A stretch of DNA of 64,000 nucleotides from assembly GCF_003049685.1 (NCBI RefSeq), contig NZ_PYSY02000002.1, forward strand, positions 1,153,501 to 1,217,500, read 5' to 3'. Position numbers and translations under genes: made by a program. This document shows positions 47,443-56,530 of the stretch, piece after piece. The stretch's first letter is position 1; the number at the start of each line of letters is the position of its first letter. A model generated the notes under the pieces. The model ran no database searches. It was not told where the DNA came from and saw only the letters and a list, made by a program, of their open reading frames with translations. The DNA comes from Brucella pituitosa. GTDB taxonomy: Bacteria > Pseudomonadota > Alphaproteobacteria > Rhizobiales > Rhizobiaceae.

Positions 47443-47747
47443 GCGAACGGCTCCGTCACGAAAGACATGCCTTCTTCAAGCAGCGTCGTGCAGGCGCGCA
47501 CGCGCTCACCTTCGCTGGTCATGACATGGCAATCCTGACATGCACCGATCAGACAAAAGCCTGCCCGCGGCTCGCCGGTAAATTCTGTATGACGCACTTT
47601 GCTCTGCACCGAGAGAATGGCCGTCAGCACGGTATCGCCGCGACGTCCCTGATAAGGGACGCCGTCGAGCAGGAAGCCGACCGGCTGTTCATCAAGACGA
47701 TAACGTCGGCGGAACTGGGGCGTGAGAGGCGAGGTTGAAACCGCCAT
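47439..47747 (-). CDS. 2Fe-2S ferredoxin-like subunit, HcnA/OoxA-gamma-like
   Basis: The small subunit of about 102 residues from ATG 47747 (the frame opens earlier but would run into the permease gene). It carries GFCLIGACQDCHV ... VRACTT, the four-cysteine pattern of the plant-type 2Fe-2S fold, within VGFLLDGVPYQGRRGDTVLTA. It passes electrons between the flavin subunits. It sits between the permease genes upstream and the larger dehydrogenase subunits downstream, so importer and enzyme are one transcription unit. Confidence 0.87.
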   Translation of the reverse strand: MAVSTSPLTPQFRRRYRLDEQPVGFLLDGVPYQGRRGDTVLTAILSVQSKVRHTEFTGEPRAGFCLIGACQDCHVMTSEGERVRACTTLLEEGMSFVTEPFA

Positions 47748-47763
47748 GATATGTATGCCCCTA

Positions 47764-48558
47764 TCAACCCTTGCCCACAAGGACACGGTCGAGACCAAAC
47801 AGACGGTCGATAATTACCATCGTGACAGTAGCCACAAGGATCATCAGCGCAGACACCGCAGCCATCATCGGATCGATGGATTCGCTTGCATACATATACA
47901 TGCGAACCGGCAGCGTGACCGTGGACGGCGAAGTGACAAAGATCGACATGGTCAGCTCATCAAACGAATTGATGAAAGCAAGCAGCCAGCCGCCCGACAA
48001 TCCCGGCAGAAGCAACGGCAGCGTCACGCGGCGGAACACTGTCCATTCACCAGCACCCAAGGTGCGGGCTGCGTTTTCCGCATTGCGATCCATGCTGCTG
48101 AGCGACGCCAGAATAAGGCGCAGCGCATAAGGCGTGACAACGATCACGTGAGTTGCAACCAGCCACGCAAACGAGCCGGTCAGGCCCATCAGCGAGAAGA
48201 GACGCAGAAACGCGACGCCAAGCACCAGATGCGGGATGATCAGCGGCGACAGAAACAGCGCATTAAGCGCATCGCGGCCACGGAAATTATACTGCGCAAT
48301 CGCAAGGCCTGATGGCACTGCAAGCAGCGTCGAAATCGTCGCCGAAAAGATTGCGAGCTTCAGCGAGTTTGAGAACGACGTCATGAAGTCGTTATGCGCG
48401 AATACGGCATAGAACCAGCGCAACGACAAGCCATTCCATGGCATCGACAGCGTGTTTTCCGGCGTGAAGGCGACAAGACAGACCACAACCATCGGTGCCA
48501 GCATGAAGATAACGACCAGCGTGTGAAAGAAGAGTGCGAAAGGACCGTTCTTTGTCAT
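47764..48558 (-). CDS. ABC transporter permease (PotC-like)
   Basis: A 264-residue inner-membrane permease with six spans, including LFFHTLVVIFMLAPMVVVCL and a last span ILVATVTMVIID. The EAA loop reads NAENAARTLGAGEWTVFRRVTLPLLLPG, which docks to the ATPase. It follows the other permease gene by 5 bp. With it and the ATPase at 49454 it forms the polyamine/opine-type importer. Confidence 0.9.
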   Translation of the reverse strand: MTKNGPFALFFHTLVVIFMLAPMVVVCLVAFTPENTLSMPWNGLSLRWFYAVFAHNDFMTSFSNSLKLAIFSATISTLLAVPSGLAIAQYNFRGRDALNALFLSPLIIPHLVLGVAFLRLFSLMGLTGSFAWLVATHVIVVTPYALRLILASLSSMDRNAENAARTLGAGEWTVFRRVTLPLLLPGLSGGWLLAFINSFDELTMSIFVTSPSTVTLPVRMYMYASESIDPMMAAVSALMILVATVTMVIIDRLFGLDRVLVGKG

Positions 48559-48563
48559 GGCGG

Positions 48564-49451
48564 TTACCCCAGCTTCCTTCTCGCTTGCCCTTCGAGCATG
48601 CGATTATAGGCAATCATGATAATGAGATTGGCGACGAGAACGATGATCGCAATGGCAGCACCGAGCGGCCAGTTGAGCTCAATCAGGAATTCGTCATAGA
48701 CGACCGTTGCTGCCATCTTGAGACGACGGCCACCCAACAGACCCGGGATCGCAAACGAACTTGCAGAGAGTGCGAAGACGATCAGACTTCCCGACAGAAT
48801 GCCGAGAACTGCCTGTGGGAACACCACGCGGCGCAGCGCTGTGAAGCGCGATGCGCCAAGCGTAAGGGCTGCTGCCTCAACCGTCGGATCGAGCTTTTGC
48901 AGCACCGTCCAGACAGGGATCACCATGAAAGGCAGCATGATATGCACCAGGCCGATCACGATAGCCGTTTCGGTATAAAGGATTTGCTGCGCTGGCAGGC
49001 CGACAAACTCCAGCACGCTGTTCACAAGCCCGTTGCGGCCTAAAAGCATGCTCCAGCCGAATGTGCGTACGACAACCGAAACCAGAAGCGGGCCGATAAT
49101 GACCAGCAGGAAAATCGAACGCCACGGCGCGCGCATATTCGAAAGAATATAGGCTTCCGGCACGCCGATAATCACGGCAATCACAGTCGTAATCAGCGCA
49201 AGCCGCAAGGTACGCCAGAAGATGTTCAGGTAATAGGGATCCTGAAGCACCTGCGTATAGTTGGTGATCGTATAGACGGCTTCGATGCCCTTGTCATAGC
49301 TGTAGCTGTTGAACGACAGCATGACGGTGAGTGCCAGTGGCAGAAGCACCAGCGCGAAGAACATCAGAGTGGATGGGCCTGTCAGAAAAACCGGCATCCA
49401 ATTACGCCGTTCTTTCGTTTCCCCGGAACCTGTCTGCGAAACGGCACTCAT
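48564..49451 (-). CDS. ABC transporter permease (PotB-like)
   Basis: A 295-residue permease from ATG 49451; GGGAG lies upstream and the ATPase stop is 2 bases before it. It has six spans (LMFFALVLLPLALTVMLSF first) and the EAA loop TVEAAALTLGASRFTALRRVVFPQ. A longer frame to 49484 would overlap the ATPase gene and lacks a ribosome-binding site. Confidence 0.9.
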   Translation of the reverse strand: MSAVSQTGSGETKERRNWMPVFLTGPSTLMFFALVLLPLALTVMLSFNSYSYDKGIEAVYTITNYTQVLQDPYYLNIFWRTLRLALITTVIAVIIGVPEAYILSNMRAPWRSIFLLVIIGPLLVSVVVRTFGWSMLLGRNGLVNSVLEFVGLPAQQILYTETAIVIGLVHIMLPFMVIPVWTVLQKLDPTVEAAALTLGASRFTALRRVVFPQAVLGILSGSLIVFALSASSFAIPGLLGGRRLKMAATVVYDEFLIELNWPLGAAIAIIVLVANLIIMIAYNRMLEGQARRKLG

Positions 49452-49453
49452 GA

Positions 49454-50500
49454 TCAGTGCGCTCCCTTGTTCAGGATGCGGCAATCTTCATGGTTCCACT
49501 TGAGGCCAACTTTGCTGCCTTCAATCGGCGGCGGGTTGCCAAGGTTTGGCAAGGCCACAGACAGCATACCGGCAGGGGTCAGAACGCCAAGCAGCCACTG
49601 TGCGCCCATGAAATAGCGCGTGGTGACTTCGCCGCTGACATGGCCTTCATCGGCATCCACCAGATGCACTTTTTCCGGGCGGATAAACACCGACACTTCG
49701 CCAGAAGCGGACGCATCTTTTGCAGGGAAACGGATTTGCGTATCGGCCAGCGTAATATGCTCGCCATCGGCTTGCGCCTTCAGGAAGTTCGACTTGCCAA
49801 CGAAGTTAGAAATGAAGTGGTTATGCGGATGCTCATAGAGCTTATAAGGCGCATCAACCTGCGTGATCAGGCCCTTTTCCATCACCACGATGCGGTCGCT
49901 GATCGACAGCGCTTCCGCCTGATCATGCGTGACCATAATGGTCGTAATGCCAACTGTGCGCTGAATGCGGCGCAGCTCAAACTGCATTTCTTCACGCAGC
50001 TGCGCATCAAGATTTGACAGAGGTTCATCGAGCAAAAGTACCGGCGGGTTGATGACCAGCGCGCGTGCAATGGCGACGCGCTGACGCTGACCGCCCGACA
50101 TTTCACGCGGGTAGCGTTCGGCCAGTGCACTCAGACGCACCAGTTCCAGCACGTCGCGAACACGCTTTTCGCGCTCTGCCTTTGGCACTTTGCGCATTTC
50201 AAGGCCGAAGCTCACATTTTGCGCAACCGTCATATGTGGAAACAGCGCATAGCTCTGAAACACGACACCCAATTCGCGCTTGGCCGGGGCCAGCCGCGTG
50301 ATATCGCGTCCATCCAGGGTGATCGCGCCCGATGTTGGTGGCACAAGACCGGCAATCATCTGCAAAGTTGTGGTCTTGCCGCAGCCCGAAGGGCCGAGAA
50401 GCGAGATGAACTCTCCCTTTTCAATCTGCAGATTGAAGTTATCAACGGCTGCAAACTTGCCGTAGTAACGGGAAATATCGGAAAGGGTCAAAAAGCTCAT
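49454..50500 (-). CDS. ABC transporter ATP-binding protein (PotA-like)
   Basis: The 348-residue ATPase has Walker A LLGPSGCGKTTTLQ, signature MSGGQRQRVAIARAL, Walker B VLLLDEPLSNLDAQLREEM and the H-loop MVTHDQAEAL, followed by a C-terminal TOBE-like domain (PEKVHLVDADEGHVSGEV). It is the first gene of the operon; its promoter should lie in the gap up to the IclR gene. Substrate class inferred from the whole operon: polyamine, opine or imino acid. Confidence 0.93.
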   Translation of the reverse strand: MSFLTLSDISRYYGKFAAVDNFNLQIEKGEFISLLGPSGCGKTTTLQMIAGLVPPTSGAITLDGRDITRLAPAKRELGVVFQSYALFPHMTVAQNVSFGLEMRKVPKAEREKRVRDVLELVRLSALAERYPREMSGGQRQRVAIARALVINPPVLLLDEPLSNLDAQLREEMQFELRRIQRTVGITTIMVTHDQAEALSISDRIVVMEKGLITQVDAPYKLYEHPHNHFISNFVGKSNFLKAQADGEHITLADTQIRFPAKDASASGEVSVFIRPEKVHLVDADEGHVSGEVTTRYFMGAQWLLGVLTPAGMLSVALPNLGNPPPIEGSKVGLKWNHEDCRILNKGAH

Positions 50501-50861
50501 TGCGTCTCCCTCTCAGCAAGACTTCCGCCAGTCCAAGTGAAGGAACGGAAGCGCCGCGATGTTGGTTCACGTCGCCTCTTCATAGGACTGGCTGAGGGGA
50601 GCGGCTTGATCGCGCATCTGAGCGCTTATCGGACCTGATTGTTTGAACGCATGACCGTCCGGCTGTCTGTGCAGCCGCAGCGTTCCCCAGGTCTGATGCA
50701 AATACCACCGATCCGCTCAGCATTCATTCCATGCCTTGCCTGACCTTCCCATTGGCGACAATTTCAAATGGCAGAAAATTTTGAACGATTACAAATTATA
50801 ATTTTCAATTTCGGAATAAATTATGTATTTATTTCAAAATACAGAATTCGGAAGCAATTTT
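50501..50861. other. Intergenic region between divergent ABC operon and IclR gene
   Basis: About 360 bp with no gene. The part next to the ABC operon is GC-rich; from about 50755 it is very AT-rich. It contains the palindrome AAATTATAATTT (50793-50804) within the wider inverted repeat GAAAATT...AATTTTC (50774-50806), a plausible operator for the adjacent IclR protein and a site from which both divergent units could be controlled. Confidence 0.5.
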
Positions 50862-51692
50862 ATGGATGATATATCAGAGAATACGAAATCCAGCGCCTCG
50901 CTTAACTCAAGTCTGGTGAAGGCAATTCATATTTTGAAAGGTCTGGCCGCAAGCACGGAAGACGGCGTCCGCCTCATCGATCTGGCGCGGGATCTCGAAT
51001 TGAGCCAGCCATCCACCCATCGCCTGCTGAAGACGCTGATTGTCGAGAACCTTGTAGAGCAGCTTCCCGATAAAAAAGCCTATCGCCTGTCGCTGGACTT
51101 TTTCGCCATGGCCGCACAGGCACGGCAGCGCGACGGCATATTGAGTATTGCGCGCCCGTCACTCCTACGGCTTTCAACCACGTTCAACGATACGGTCTTT
51201 TTGCTGGTGCGCAGCAATTTCGATGCGGTGTGCCTCGACCGCGTGGAAGGTCCGTTTCCGATCCGCTCCTTTACCGGCGACATCGGTGGCAAAGTTCCAC
51301 TCGGCATCGGTCAGGGCAGTCTTGCCATCCTATCCTTCCTGCCGGAAGAAGAACGTGAGGCGATCATACGTTTCAACATGCCGCGCATTCTCGACAAGGC
51401 CACTGTCGATGAGGTGGATCTGCGTATCATGATCGAAGATGTGCGCCGCACAGGTGCTGCCACCTATAATTTCAACATGATCGACGGCATGTCAGGACTG
51501 GGTGTTCCGGTGCTCAATCGTAGTGGCGAAGCGGTCGCAGCGCTCAGTATCGGCACGCTGGCCTCACGATTAACAGAAAAACGTCAGCATACGATTACCG
51601 ACCTTTTGCGCAAGGAAGCGGCCATTATCACCGAGAAACTCAACCCTTTTGATCCCACTCTGCGTCACCCAAGCCAGGCGCTTGTGAAATAA
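50862..51692 (+). CDS. IclR-family transcriptional regulator
   Basis: Starting at ATG 50862 the protein has 276 residues (an ATG at 50823 would add 13). The N-terminal winged helix reads SLVKAIHILKGLAASTEDGVRLIDLARDLELSQPSTHRLLKTL; the C-terminal effector domain contains VCLDRVEGPFPIRSFTGDIGGKVPLGIGQGSLAIL and MSGLGVPVLNRSGEAVAALSI, standard for IclR. It sits between the divergent dehydrogenase/ABC operon and the co-directional nucleoside-uptake operon and could regulate either or both. Confidence 0.9.
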   Translation: MDDISENTKSSASLNSSLVKAIHILKGLAASTEDGVRLIDLARDLELSQPSTHRLLKTLIVENLVEQLPDKKAYRLSLDFFAMAAQARQRDGILSIARPSLLRLSTTFNDTVFLLVRSNFDAVCLDRVEGPFPIRSFTGDIGGKVPLGIGQGSLAILSFLPEEEREAIIRFNMPRILDKATVDEVDLRIMIEDVRRTGAATYNFNMIDGMSGLGVPVLNRSGEAVAALSIGTLASRLTEKRQHTITDLLRKEAAIITEKLNPFDPTLRHPSQALVK

Positions 51693-51736
51693 TCGAAAGC
51701 TTTAACAGATTTCGACGCAATACCCTTACCTTGTCC

Positions 51737-51810
51737 ACAGCAGCCCCCGAAATTGGAGATTGACTTGCACCATGCGCCGTCGTTTGATCGGGCAAGTGTG
51801 GGGGATCTGT
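51737..51810 (+). ncRNA. Candidate structured leader RNA before the nucleoside importer
   Basis: Nested complementary segments: ACAG (51737-51740) with CTGT (51807-51810), CCCCC (51744-51748) with GGGGG (51800-51804), and ACTTGC (51763-51768) with GCAAGT (51792-51797). They lie about 65-140 bp before the binding-protein start. I do not recognise a known riboswitch class. It may be a regulatory leader or just the iclR transcript's 3' structure. Confidence 0.35.
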
Positions 51811-51876
51811 AGAAAGAGGCGATAAGCCCAAAGCAGAAATTCCATCTCTATATCGATGTAAAAATGGAGTTCTGTT

Positions 51877-52983
51877 GTGTTCAAGTTCACCAGACGGGGA
51901 ATGTTTCATCTTGCGCTCGCTCTCGCTGCTTCGACAGCGATGGGCACCGTTGCCACCACGGCAGCGCAAGCTCAGGATAAAATCCTGCTCATCATCAATG
52001 GCGCGCTCGGCGATAAATCCTTCTTCGATTCTGCTGCCAATGGCATGAAGATGATCAAGGACAAGTATGGCGACGACGTCGAGACCAAGATTTTGGAAAT
52101 CGGCGATGATCCGACCAAGTGGGAACCGGTTTTCCTCGATGCGTCCGAACAGGACTGGGATCTGATCATCGGCGGCACCTATCAGATGTCGGAAACTGTC
52201 GGCTCCGTTGCGCAGCAATATCCCGACAAGAAATACGTCCTCTACGATGCAAGTGTGCCTTATGAAGAAGGCGGCTACGACAACGTCTATTCCATCCAGT
52301 ACAAGCAGAACGAAGGTTCCTATCTCGGCGGCATGCTGGCGGCTTCACTGCTCAAGGAAGGCAAGCTTGGCGACACCGGCAAAAACCTCGGCTTCCTCGG
52401 TGGCATGGATATCCCTGTCATCAACGACTTCCTCGTCGGCTATGTCGCGGGTACTCAGGCAATCTCGCCGGACGTAAAAATCGCTATTTCCTATGCGGGC
52501 TCCTTCATGGATGCGGCAAAGGGCAAGGAACTTGGCCTCGCACAATATCGCTCTGATGTAGCACTCGGCTTCGTCGTTGCCTCGCAGACCGGCCTTGGCC
52601 AGCTTTCAGCAGCGAAGGAAACCGGCAAATATGTTCTGGGTGTCGATTCCGATCAGGAAGGCATCTTCAAGGATAGCGATCCAGCGATGGCCAAGCAGGT
52701 TGTCAGCTCCGTTCTGAAGAACGTCGATGTCAGTCTTTTGCAGGCCTATGACCGCTTCAAGGAAGGCAATCTGCCATTCGGCAAAGCCGAAGCGCTCGGC
52801 CTGAAGGAAGGTGCTGTCGGCATCGTACAGGACGGCAATATGGCTTCGATGGCCACGCAGGAAATGAAGGATGCCATCAAGAAGGCTTCCGATGAGATTT
52901 CCGAAGGCAAGATCACGGTTCCAACCGCATTCGGCATGAGCACCGAGGATCTCAACGCGATCCGCAACAAGGTTCGTCCCTGA
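51877..52983 (+). CDS. BMP-family periplasmic binding protein, nucleoside-type ABC importer
   Basis: A 368-residue binding protein (Med/BmpA/PnrA family, purine nucleosides in characterised members) starting at GTG 51877 with TGGAG 7 bases upstream. The signal peptide ends near TTAAQAQ. Family blocks: ILLIINGALGDKSFFDSAANGM, WDLIIGGTYQMSETVGSVAQQYPDKKYVLYD, SYLGGMLAASLL, GFLGGMDIPVINDFLVGYVAGTQ and YVLGVDSDQEG. It heads an operon with two-domain ATPase, two permeases and two hydrolases. Confidence 0.92.
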   Translation: MFKFTRRGMFHLALALAASTAMGTVATTAAQAQDKILLIINGALGDKSFFDSAANGMKMIKDKYGDDVETKILEIGDDPTKWEPVFLDASEQDWDLIIGGTYQMSETVGSVAQQYPDKKYVLYDASVPYEEGGYDNVYSIQYKQNEGSYLGGMLAASLLKEGKLGDTGKNLGFLGGMDIPVINDFLVGYVAGTQAISPDVKIAISYAGSFMDAAKGKELGLAQYRSDVALGFVVASQTGLGQLSAAKETGKYVLGVDSDQEGIFKDSDPAMAKQVVSSVLKNVDVSLLQAYDRFKEGNLPFGKAEALGLKEGAVGIVQDGNMASMATQEMKDAIKKASDEISEGKITVPTAFGMSTEDLNAIRNKVRP

Positions 52984-52985
52984 TC

Positions 52986-54569
52986 GTGGAAAAACAAGCT
53001 GAAAACAATGAAGGCGGCGATGCAATCGTCGCCTTCCGCCCAATCGTCGCTTTCCGCGATGTGAGCAAGGTCTATCCGAACGGTACGCAGGCTTTACGCG
53101 ATGTGTCGTTCTCGATCCGCGCAGGCTCCATCCACGCCATTTGCGGCGAAAACGGCGCTGGTAAATCCACACTCATGAAAATCCTCTTCGGCATTGAGAA
53201 TGCCACGGCAGGCGAAATCGTCATCGACGGCCAGACGATCACTTCATGGTCGCCGGAAGACGCGAGCGCCAAGGGTATCGGCATGGTGCACCAGCATTTC
53301 TCGCTCGTGCCGACACTGACTGTCACTGAAAACATCATCCTCGGTCATGAGCCGGTGAAGAGCGGTTTTATCGACCGTGTCAGTGCACGTAAAATGGTCG
53401 AAGAGCTGATGCAGCATTATGATCTGCATGCCGACCCGGACGCGATCACGGGTACGCTGTCCGTTGCGGCACAACAGAAGATCGAGATTCTCAAGGCGCT
53501 GTCGCGCCGTACCCGCCTCCTGATACTTGACGAACCGACCGCGGTTCTCTCGCCACCGGAAATCGAAGAGCTGATGCGCAGGCTGAAAGCGCTGCGCGAC
53601 GAAGGCATCACCATTCTCTTCATTTCGCACAAGCTCAACGAAGTGCGCGAACTTGCTGAAAGCGTCACCGTGTTGCGTGCAGGCATGGTCACCGGCACCG
53701 AAAAGCTCGCCGACGTGCCGGACGATGCCATCATGCAGATGGTCATGGGTCACGCCGTCGATATTCCTGAGCGCGCCCATAAGCAGGGTCCGACGGAAAC
53801 GGTCCTCGAAATGCAGGGCGTTACCATTGAGGCGCTCGATCCCGCTGATCGCATCCGCGATGTAAGCCTGACAATCGGTGCGGGCGAAATCCTCGGTGTT
53901 GCCGGTGTCGATGGCAGCGGCCAACGCGGCCTTGTCTCAGTCCTGTCCGGTCTTATGGAAGCAAGCAGCGGAACTGTTCGTCTGAATGGCGCAGACATGC
54001 TTGCTGCCAAAACCGCAAGCTGGCGCAAAAAAGGCCTGGCCTGTCTGCCTGCCGATCGCTTTTCACAAGGCGGCGCGCCCGGTCTTTCTCTGGCAGAAAA
54101 TGCAATCGCCGGAACGGGTCGCGACAATAAGACCGCCGGTGCTCCAATCTATTGGGGCCCTTTCCTACGCTGGAATGCGATCAAGGCCCGCGTCAGCGGC
54201 ATGATCAAACAATATTCGGTACGCGCAGGTGCAATCACCGAACGGCTCGATTCCTTATCGGGTGGCAATGCCCAAAAGCTCATCGCTGCACGGGAACTCG
54301 CCACCAATCCGAAATTCCTGATCGCCGACCAGCCCACGCGCGGCATCGACGTTTCGGCGGCGGCCTTTCTGCATCGTCGTATCGATGAGGTCGCGCAAGG
54401 TGGCTGTGCCGTGCTGCTTGTCAGCGCCGACCTCGATGAATTGCTGCGGCTCAGTGACCGTATCGTCGTGCTCTTCAATGGTCGTATCGTCGCCGTTCTC
54501 AAAAACGGCCCTGAAATCACACCAGCAGTCCTTGGTCCTTACATGCTCGGCACGAGGAATGCTGCCTGA
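52986..54569 (+). CDS. ABC importer ATPase with two nucleotide-binding domains (NupA/RbsA-like)
   Basis: A 527-residue tandem ATPase. The first domain is complete: Walker A CGENGAGKSTLMKILFG, the short signature LSVAAQQKIEILKAL, Walker B RLLILDEPTAVLSPPE and ILFISHKLNEV. The second has a degenerate Walker A (GVDGSGQRGL) but an LSGGNAQKLIAAREL signature, as usual in this class. GTG start 2 bp after the binding-protein stop; the stop overlaps the first permease start. Confidence 0.93.
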   Translation: MEKQAENNEGGDAIVAFRPIVAFRDVSKVYPNGTQALRDVSFSIRAGSIHAICGENGAGKSTLMKILFGIENATAGEIVIDGQTITSWSPEDASAKGIGMVHQHFSLVPTLTVTENIILGHEPVKSGFIDRVSARKMVEELMQHYDLHADPDAITGTLSVAAQQKIEILKALSRRTRLLILDEPTAVLSPPEIEELMRRLKALRDEGITILFISHKLNEVRELAESVTVLRAGMVTGTEKLADVPDDAIMQMVMGHAVDIPERAHKQGPTETVLEMQGVTIEALDPADRIRDVSLTIGAGEILGVAGVDGSGQRGLVSVLSGLMEASSGTVRLNGADMLAAKTASWRKKGLACLPADRFSQGGAPGLSLAENAIAGTGRDNKTAGAPIYWGPFLRWNAIKARVSGMIKQYSVRAGAITERLDSLSGGNAQKLIAARELATNPKFLIADQPTRGIDVSAAAFLHRRIDEVAQGGCAVLLVSADLDELLRLSDRIVVLFNGRIVAVLKNGPEITPAVLGPYMLGTRNAA

Positions 54570-55636
54570 TGCGTAGATTTATATCCTATCTTATTCCCTT
54601 CTTTCTGACCGTGCTTGTGATCGGCGTCATCATGGCGGTTCTGCTGGTGCCACTGGCATTGATGCAGGATAATCCGGCGGGCGTTCTCAGAACCTTCTTC
54701 CTCGGTCCCTTCGGCAGCATTCGCCATATGGGCAATGTGGTGGAAGCTGCAACGCCGATCATGCTCACGGGTCTTGCCATCACCATTCTGTTCCGCTCCG
54801 GCCTGTTTAATCTCGGCGCAGAAAGCGGCTTTTATCTTGGTGGTCTGGGTGCGGTTGCGGGTGCTGTTCTGCTGCCTTCGCTCGGCTGGTTCTCATTGCC
54901 TGTCGCCATTTTGTGCGGCGCGGTTGCGGGCAGCTTTGCCTGCACGATTCCAGCGGCTCTGCGCCTGCGCTTTGGTGCATCCGAAATGGTGACATCGCTG
55001 GTTCTGAACTATGCCTTCCTGTTTCTAGGCCTGTTCGTGCTCAACTATGTCATCCGTGATCCGGCTGCGGGCGGTATGATGTCAATGCGCATTCCGGCTG
55101 ATGCAAAGCTCGAGCGGCTTCTGGCAGGTACGCGCCTCAATAGCGGGTCGATCATTGCGATCATCGCCTGTATTGCGGGCGGCATCTGGCTCTACTGGAC
55201 GCGCTCGGGCCTCAATATCCGTATTGCAGGGTCCAGCCCCGGCCTCGCCAACCATCTTGGCTTGCCGCTCAAAGGCATTGTCATGCGTGCGCAGATCATC
55301 GGCGGTCTCGTGGCAGGCATGGCTGGCGCGCTCGAAGTTCTGGGCCTGCACAATCGTTTCGCATGGCTCGATCTGCCCGGCTATGGCTGGACTGGCCTGG
55401 TCGTTGCAATTCTCGCACGCGAAAACCCGTTCCTGATCGTTCCGGCGGCTTTGTTCCTGGGCTTTGTTCAGGTGGGTGGCGATCTTCTGGCACGGAACAT
55501 GAATATTCCGACCGAAGTTGTGGGCCTTGTGACCGCCGCTATCATGGTCGGTGCGACGGCCAGCGTCATTCACAATCATCCAACTGTGCTGCGTCTGATC
55601 CGAAACTTGCGAAACCGGGAAGGAGAACAGTCATGA
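54569..55636 (+). CDS. ABC importer permease, nucleoside type (BPD_transp_2)
   Basis: The 355-residue permease has about eight to ten spans. It opens with LIPFFLTVLVIGVIMAVLLV and contains the conserved FRSGLFNLGAESGFYLGGL, ASEMVTSLVLNYAFLFLG and IRIAGSSPGLANHLGLPLKGI stretches of NupB/YufP-type permeases. Coupled to both neighbours by overlapping stop and start codons. Confidence 0.92.
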   Translation: MRRFISYLIPFFLTVLVIGVIMAVLLVPLALMQDNPAGVLRTFFLGPFGSIRHMGNVVEAATPIMLTGLAITILFRSGLFNLGAESGFYLGGLGAVAGAVLLPSLGWFSLPVAILCGAVAGSFACTIPAALRLRFGASEMVTSLVLNYAFLFLGLFVLNYVIRDPAAGGMMSMRIPADAKLERLLAGTRLNSGSIIAIIACIAGGIWLYWTRSGLNIRIAGSSPGLANHLGLPLKGIVMRAQIIGGLVAGMAGALEVLGLHNRFAWLDLPGYGWTGLVVAILARENPFLIVPAALFLGFVQVGGDLLARNMNIPTEVVGLVTAAIMVGATASVIHNHPTVLRLIRNLRNREGEQS

Positions 55637-56529
55637 GCGCCGTTCTTGCACAAATTCTCGATCCTTCCTTCATCGCAACAATCCTGCGTGTCGCCACGCC
55701 TCTTTTGTTGGCGGCATTGGGCGTGATGATCTCCGACCGCGCGGGCGTGCTCAATATCGGCATGGAAGGCATGATGCTGATTGCAGCATTGATTGCAGTT
55801 CTCGCAAGTGCTGCAACGGGAAGTCCTGCCATCGGCCTGCTCGCAGCTCTTATTGTGGGGGCGTTCCTTGGCTGGCTGATGTCATTGTCGGTCAACCGTC
55901 TCGGTACTGACCTCATCATGACCGGTATCGCGCTCAACATTGCGGCAGCAGCAGGCACCACGCTGGGGCTTTTTCTTGCCACCGGCGACAAGGGCATGTC
56001 AGGCGCGTTGAAAAGCGGTGCACTGCCAAGCTTTGCCATACCTTATATCGGTAATATCCATATCTTAAGCTTTGCAGCGTTGCTCGCTGTGCCTGCTGTT
56101 AGCCTCATGATGATGCGGACGCGATTCGGCCTTCATGTGCGTGCAACGGGCGTTGATCCCAAATCCGCACGCGCGGCAGGCATTCACGTCAAGCGTGTGC
56201 AAATGCAGGCGCTGGTGCTTTCGGGCATATTTGGTGGTGCTGCGGGTGCTTATCTTTCGCTCGGCTATGTCACATGGTTCGGCCAGAACATGACGGCCGG
56301 TCGCGGCTTCATTGCCATTGCAGCGGAAGTCATGGGACAGGGAACTGCGTGGGGGACACTGGCCGCAAGCCTTGTGCTGGCCGCAGCAGAATCCCTCGCC
56401 ATTACGCTGCAGAGTCTTGGACTACCGTTCGAGCTGATGCAGATGATCCCTTATCTCGTCCCGGTCGTCGTGCTGACGGTGCACGCCGCCAGAAGACAGC
56501 GACGCGCCAAGCAATTGAAGAAATCCTGA
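55633..56529 (+). CDS. ABC importer permease, nucleoside type (BPD_transp_2)
   Basis: A 298-residue permease from ATG 55633, which overlaps the previous stop (ATGA) and has AGGAGA upstream; an earlier in-frame start would overlap the first permease by 270 bp and is rejected. Motifs: SDRAGVLNIGMEGMMLIAAL, GTDLIMTGIALNIAAAAGTT, RATGVDPKSARAAGIHVKRV and FIAIAAEVMGQGTAWG, matching NupC/YufQ-type permeases. Confidence 0.92.
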   Translation: MSAVLAQILDPSFIATILRVATPLLLAALGVMISDRAGVLNIGMEGMMLIAALIAVLASAATGSPAIGLLAALIVGAFLGWLMSLSVNRLGTDLIMTGIALNIAAAAGTTLGLFLATGDKGMSGALKSGALPSFAIPYIGNIHILSFAALLAVPAVSLMMMRTRFGLHVRATGVDPKSARAAGIHVKRVQMQALVLSGIFGGAAGAYLSLGYVTWFGQNMTAGRGFIAIAAEVMGQGTAWGTLAASLVLAAAESLAITLQSLGLPFELMQMIPYLVPVVVLTVHAARRQRRAKQLKKS

Positions 56530-56530
56530 C

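Noticed and set aside
47748..47798. Extended N-terminus of the 2Fe-2S subunit
   Set aside because: It would overlap the permease gene; the ATG at 47747 gives the usual family length.
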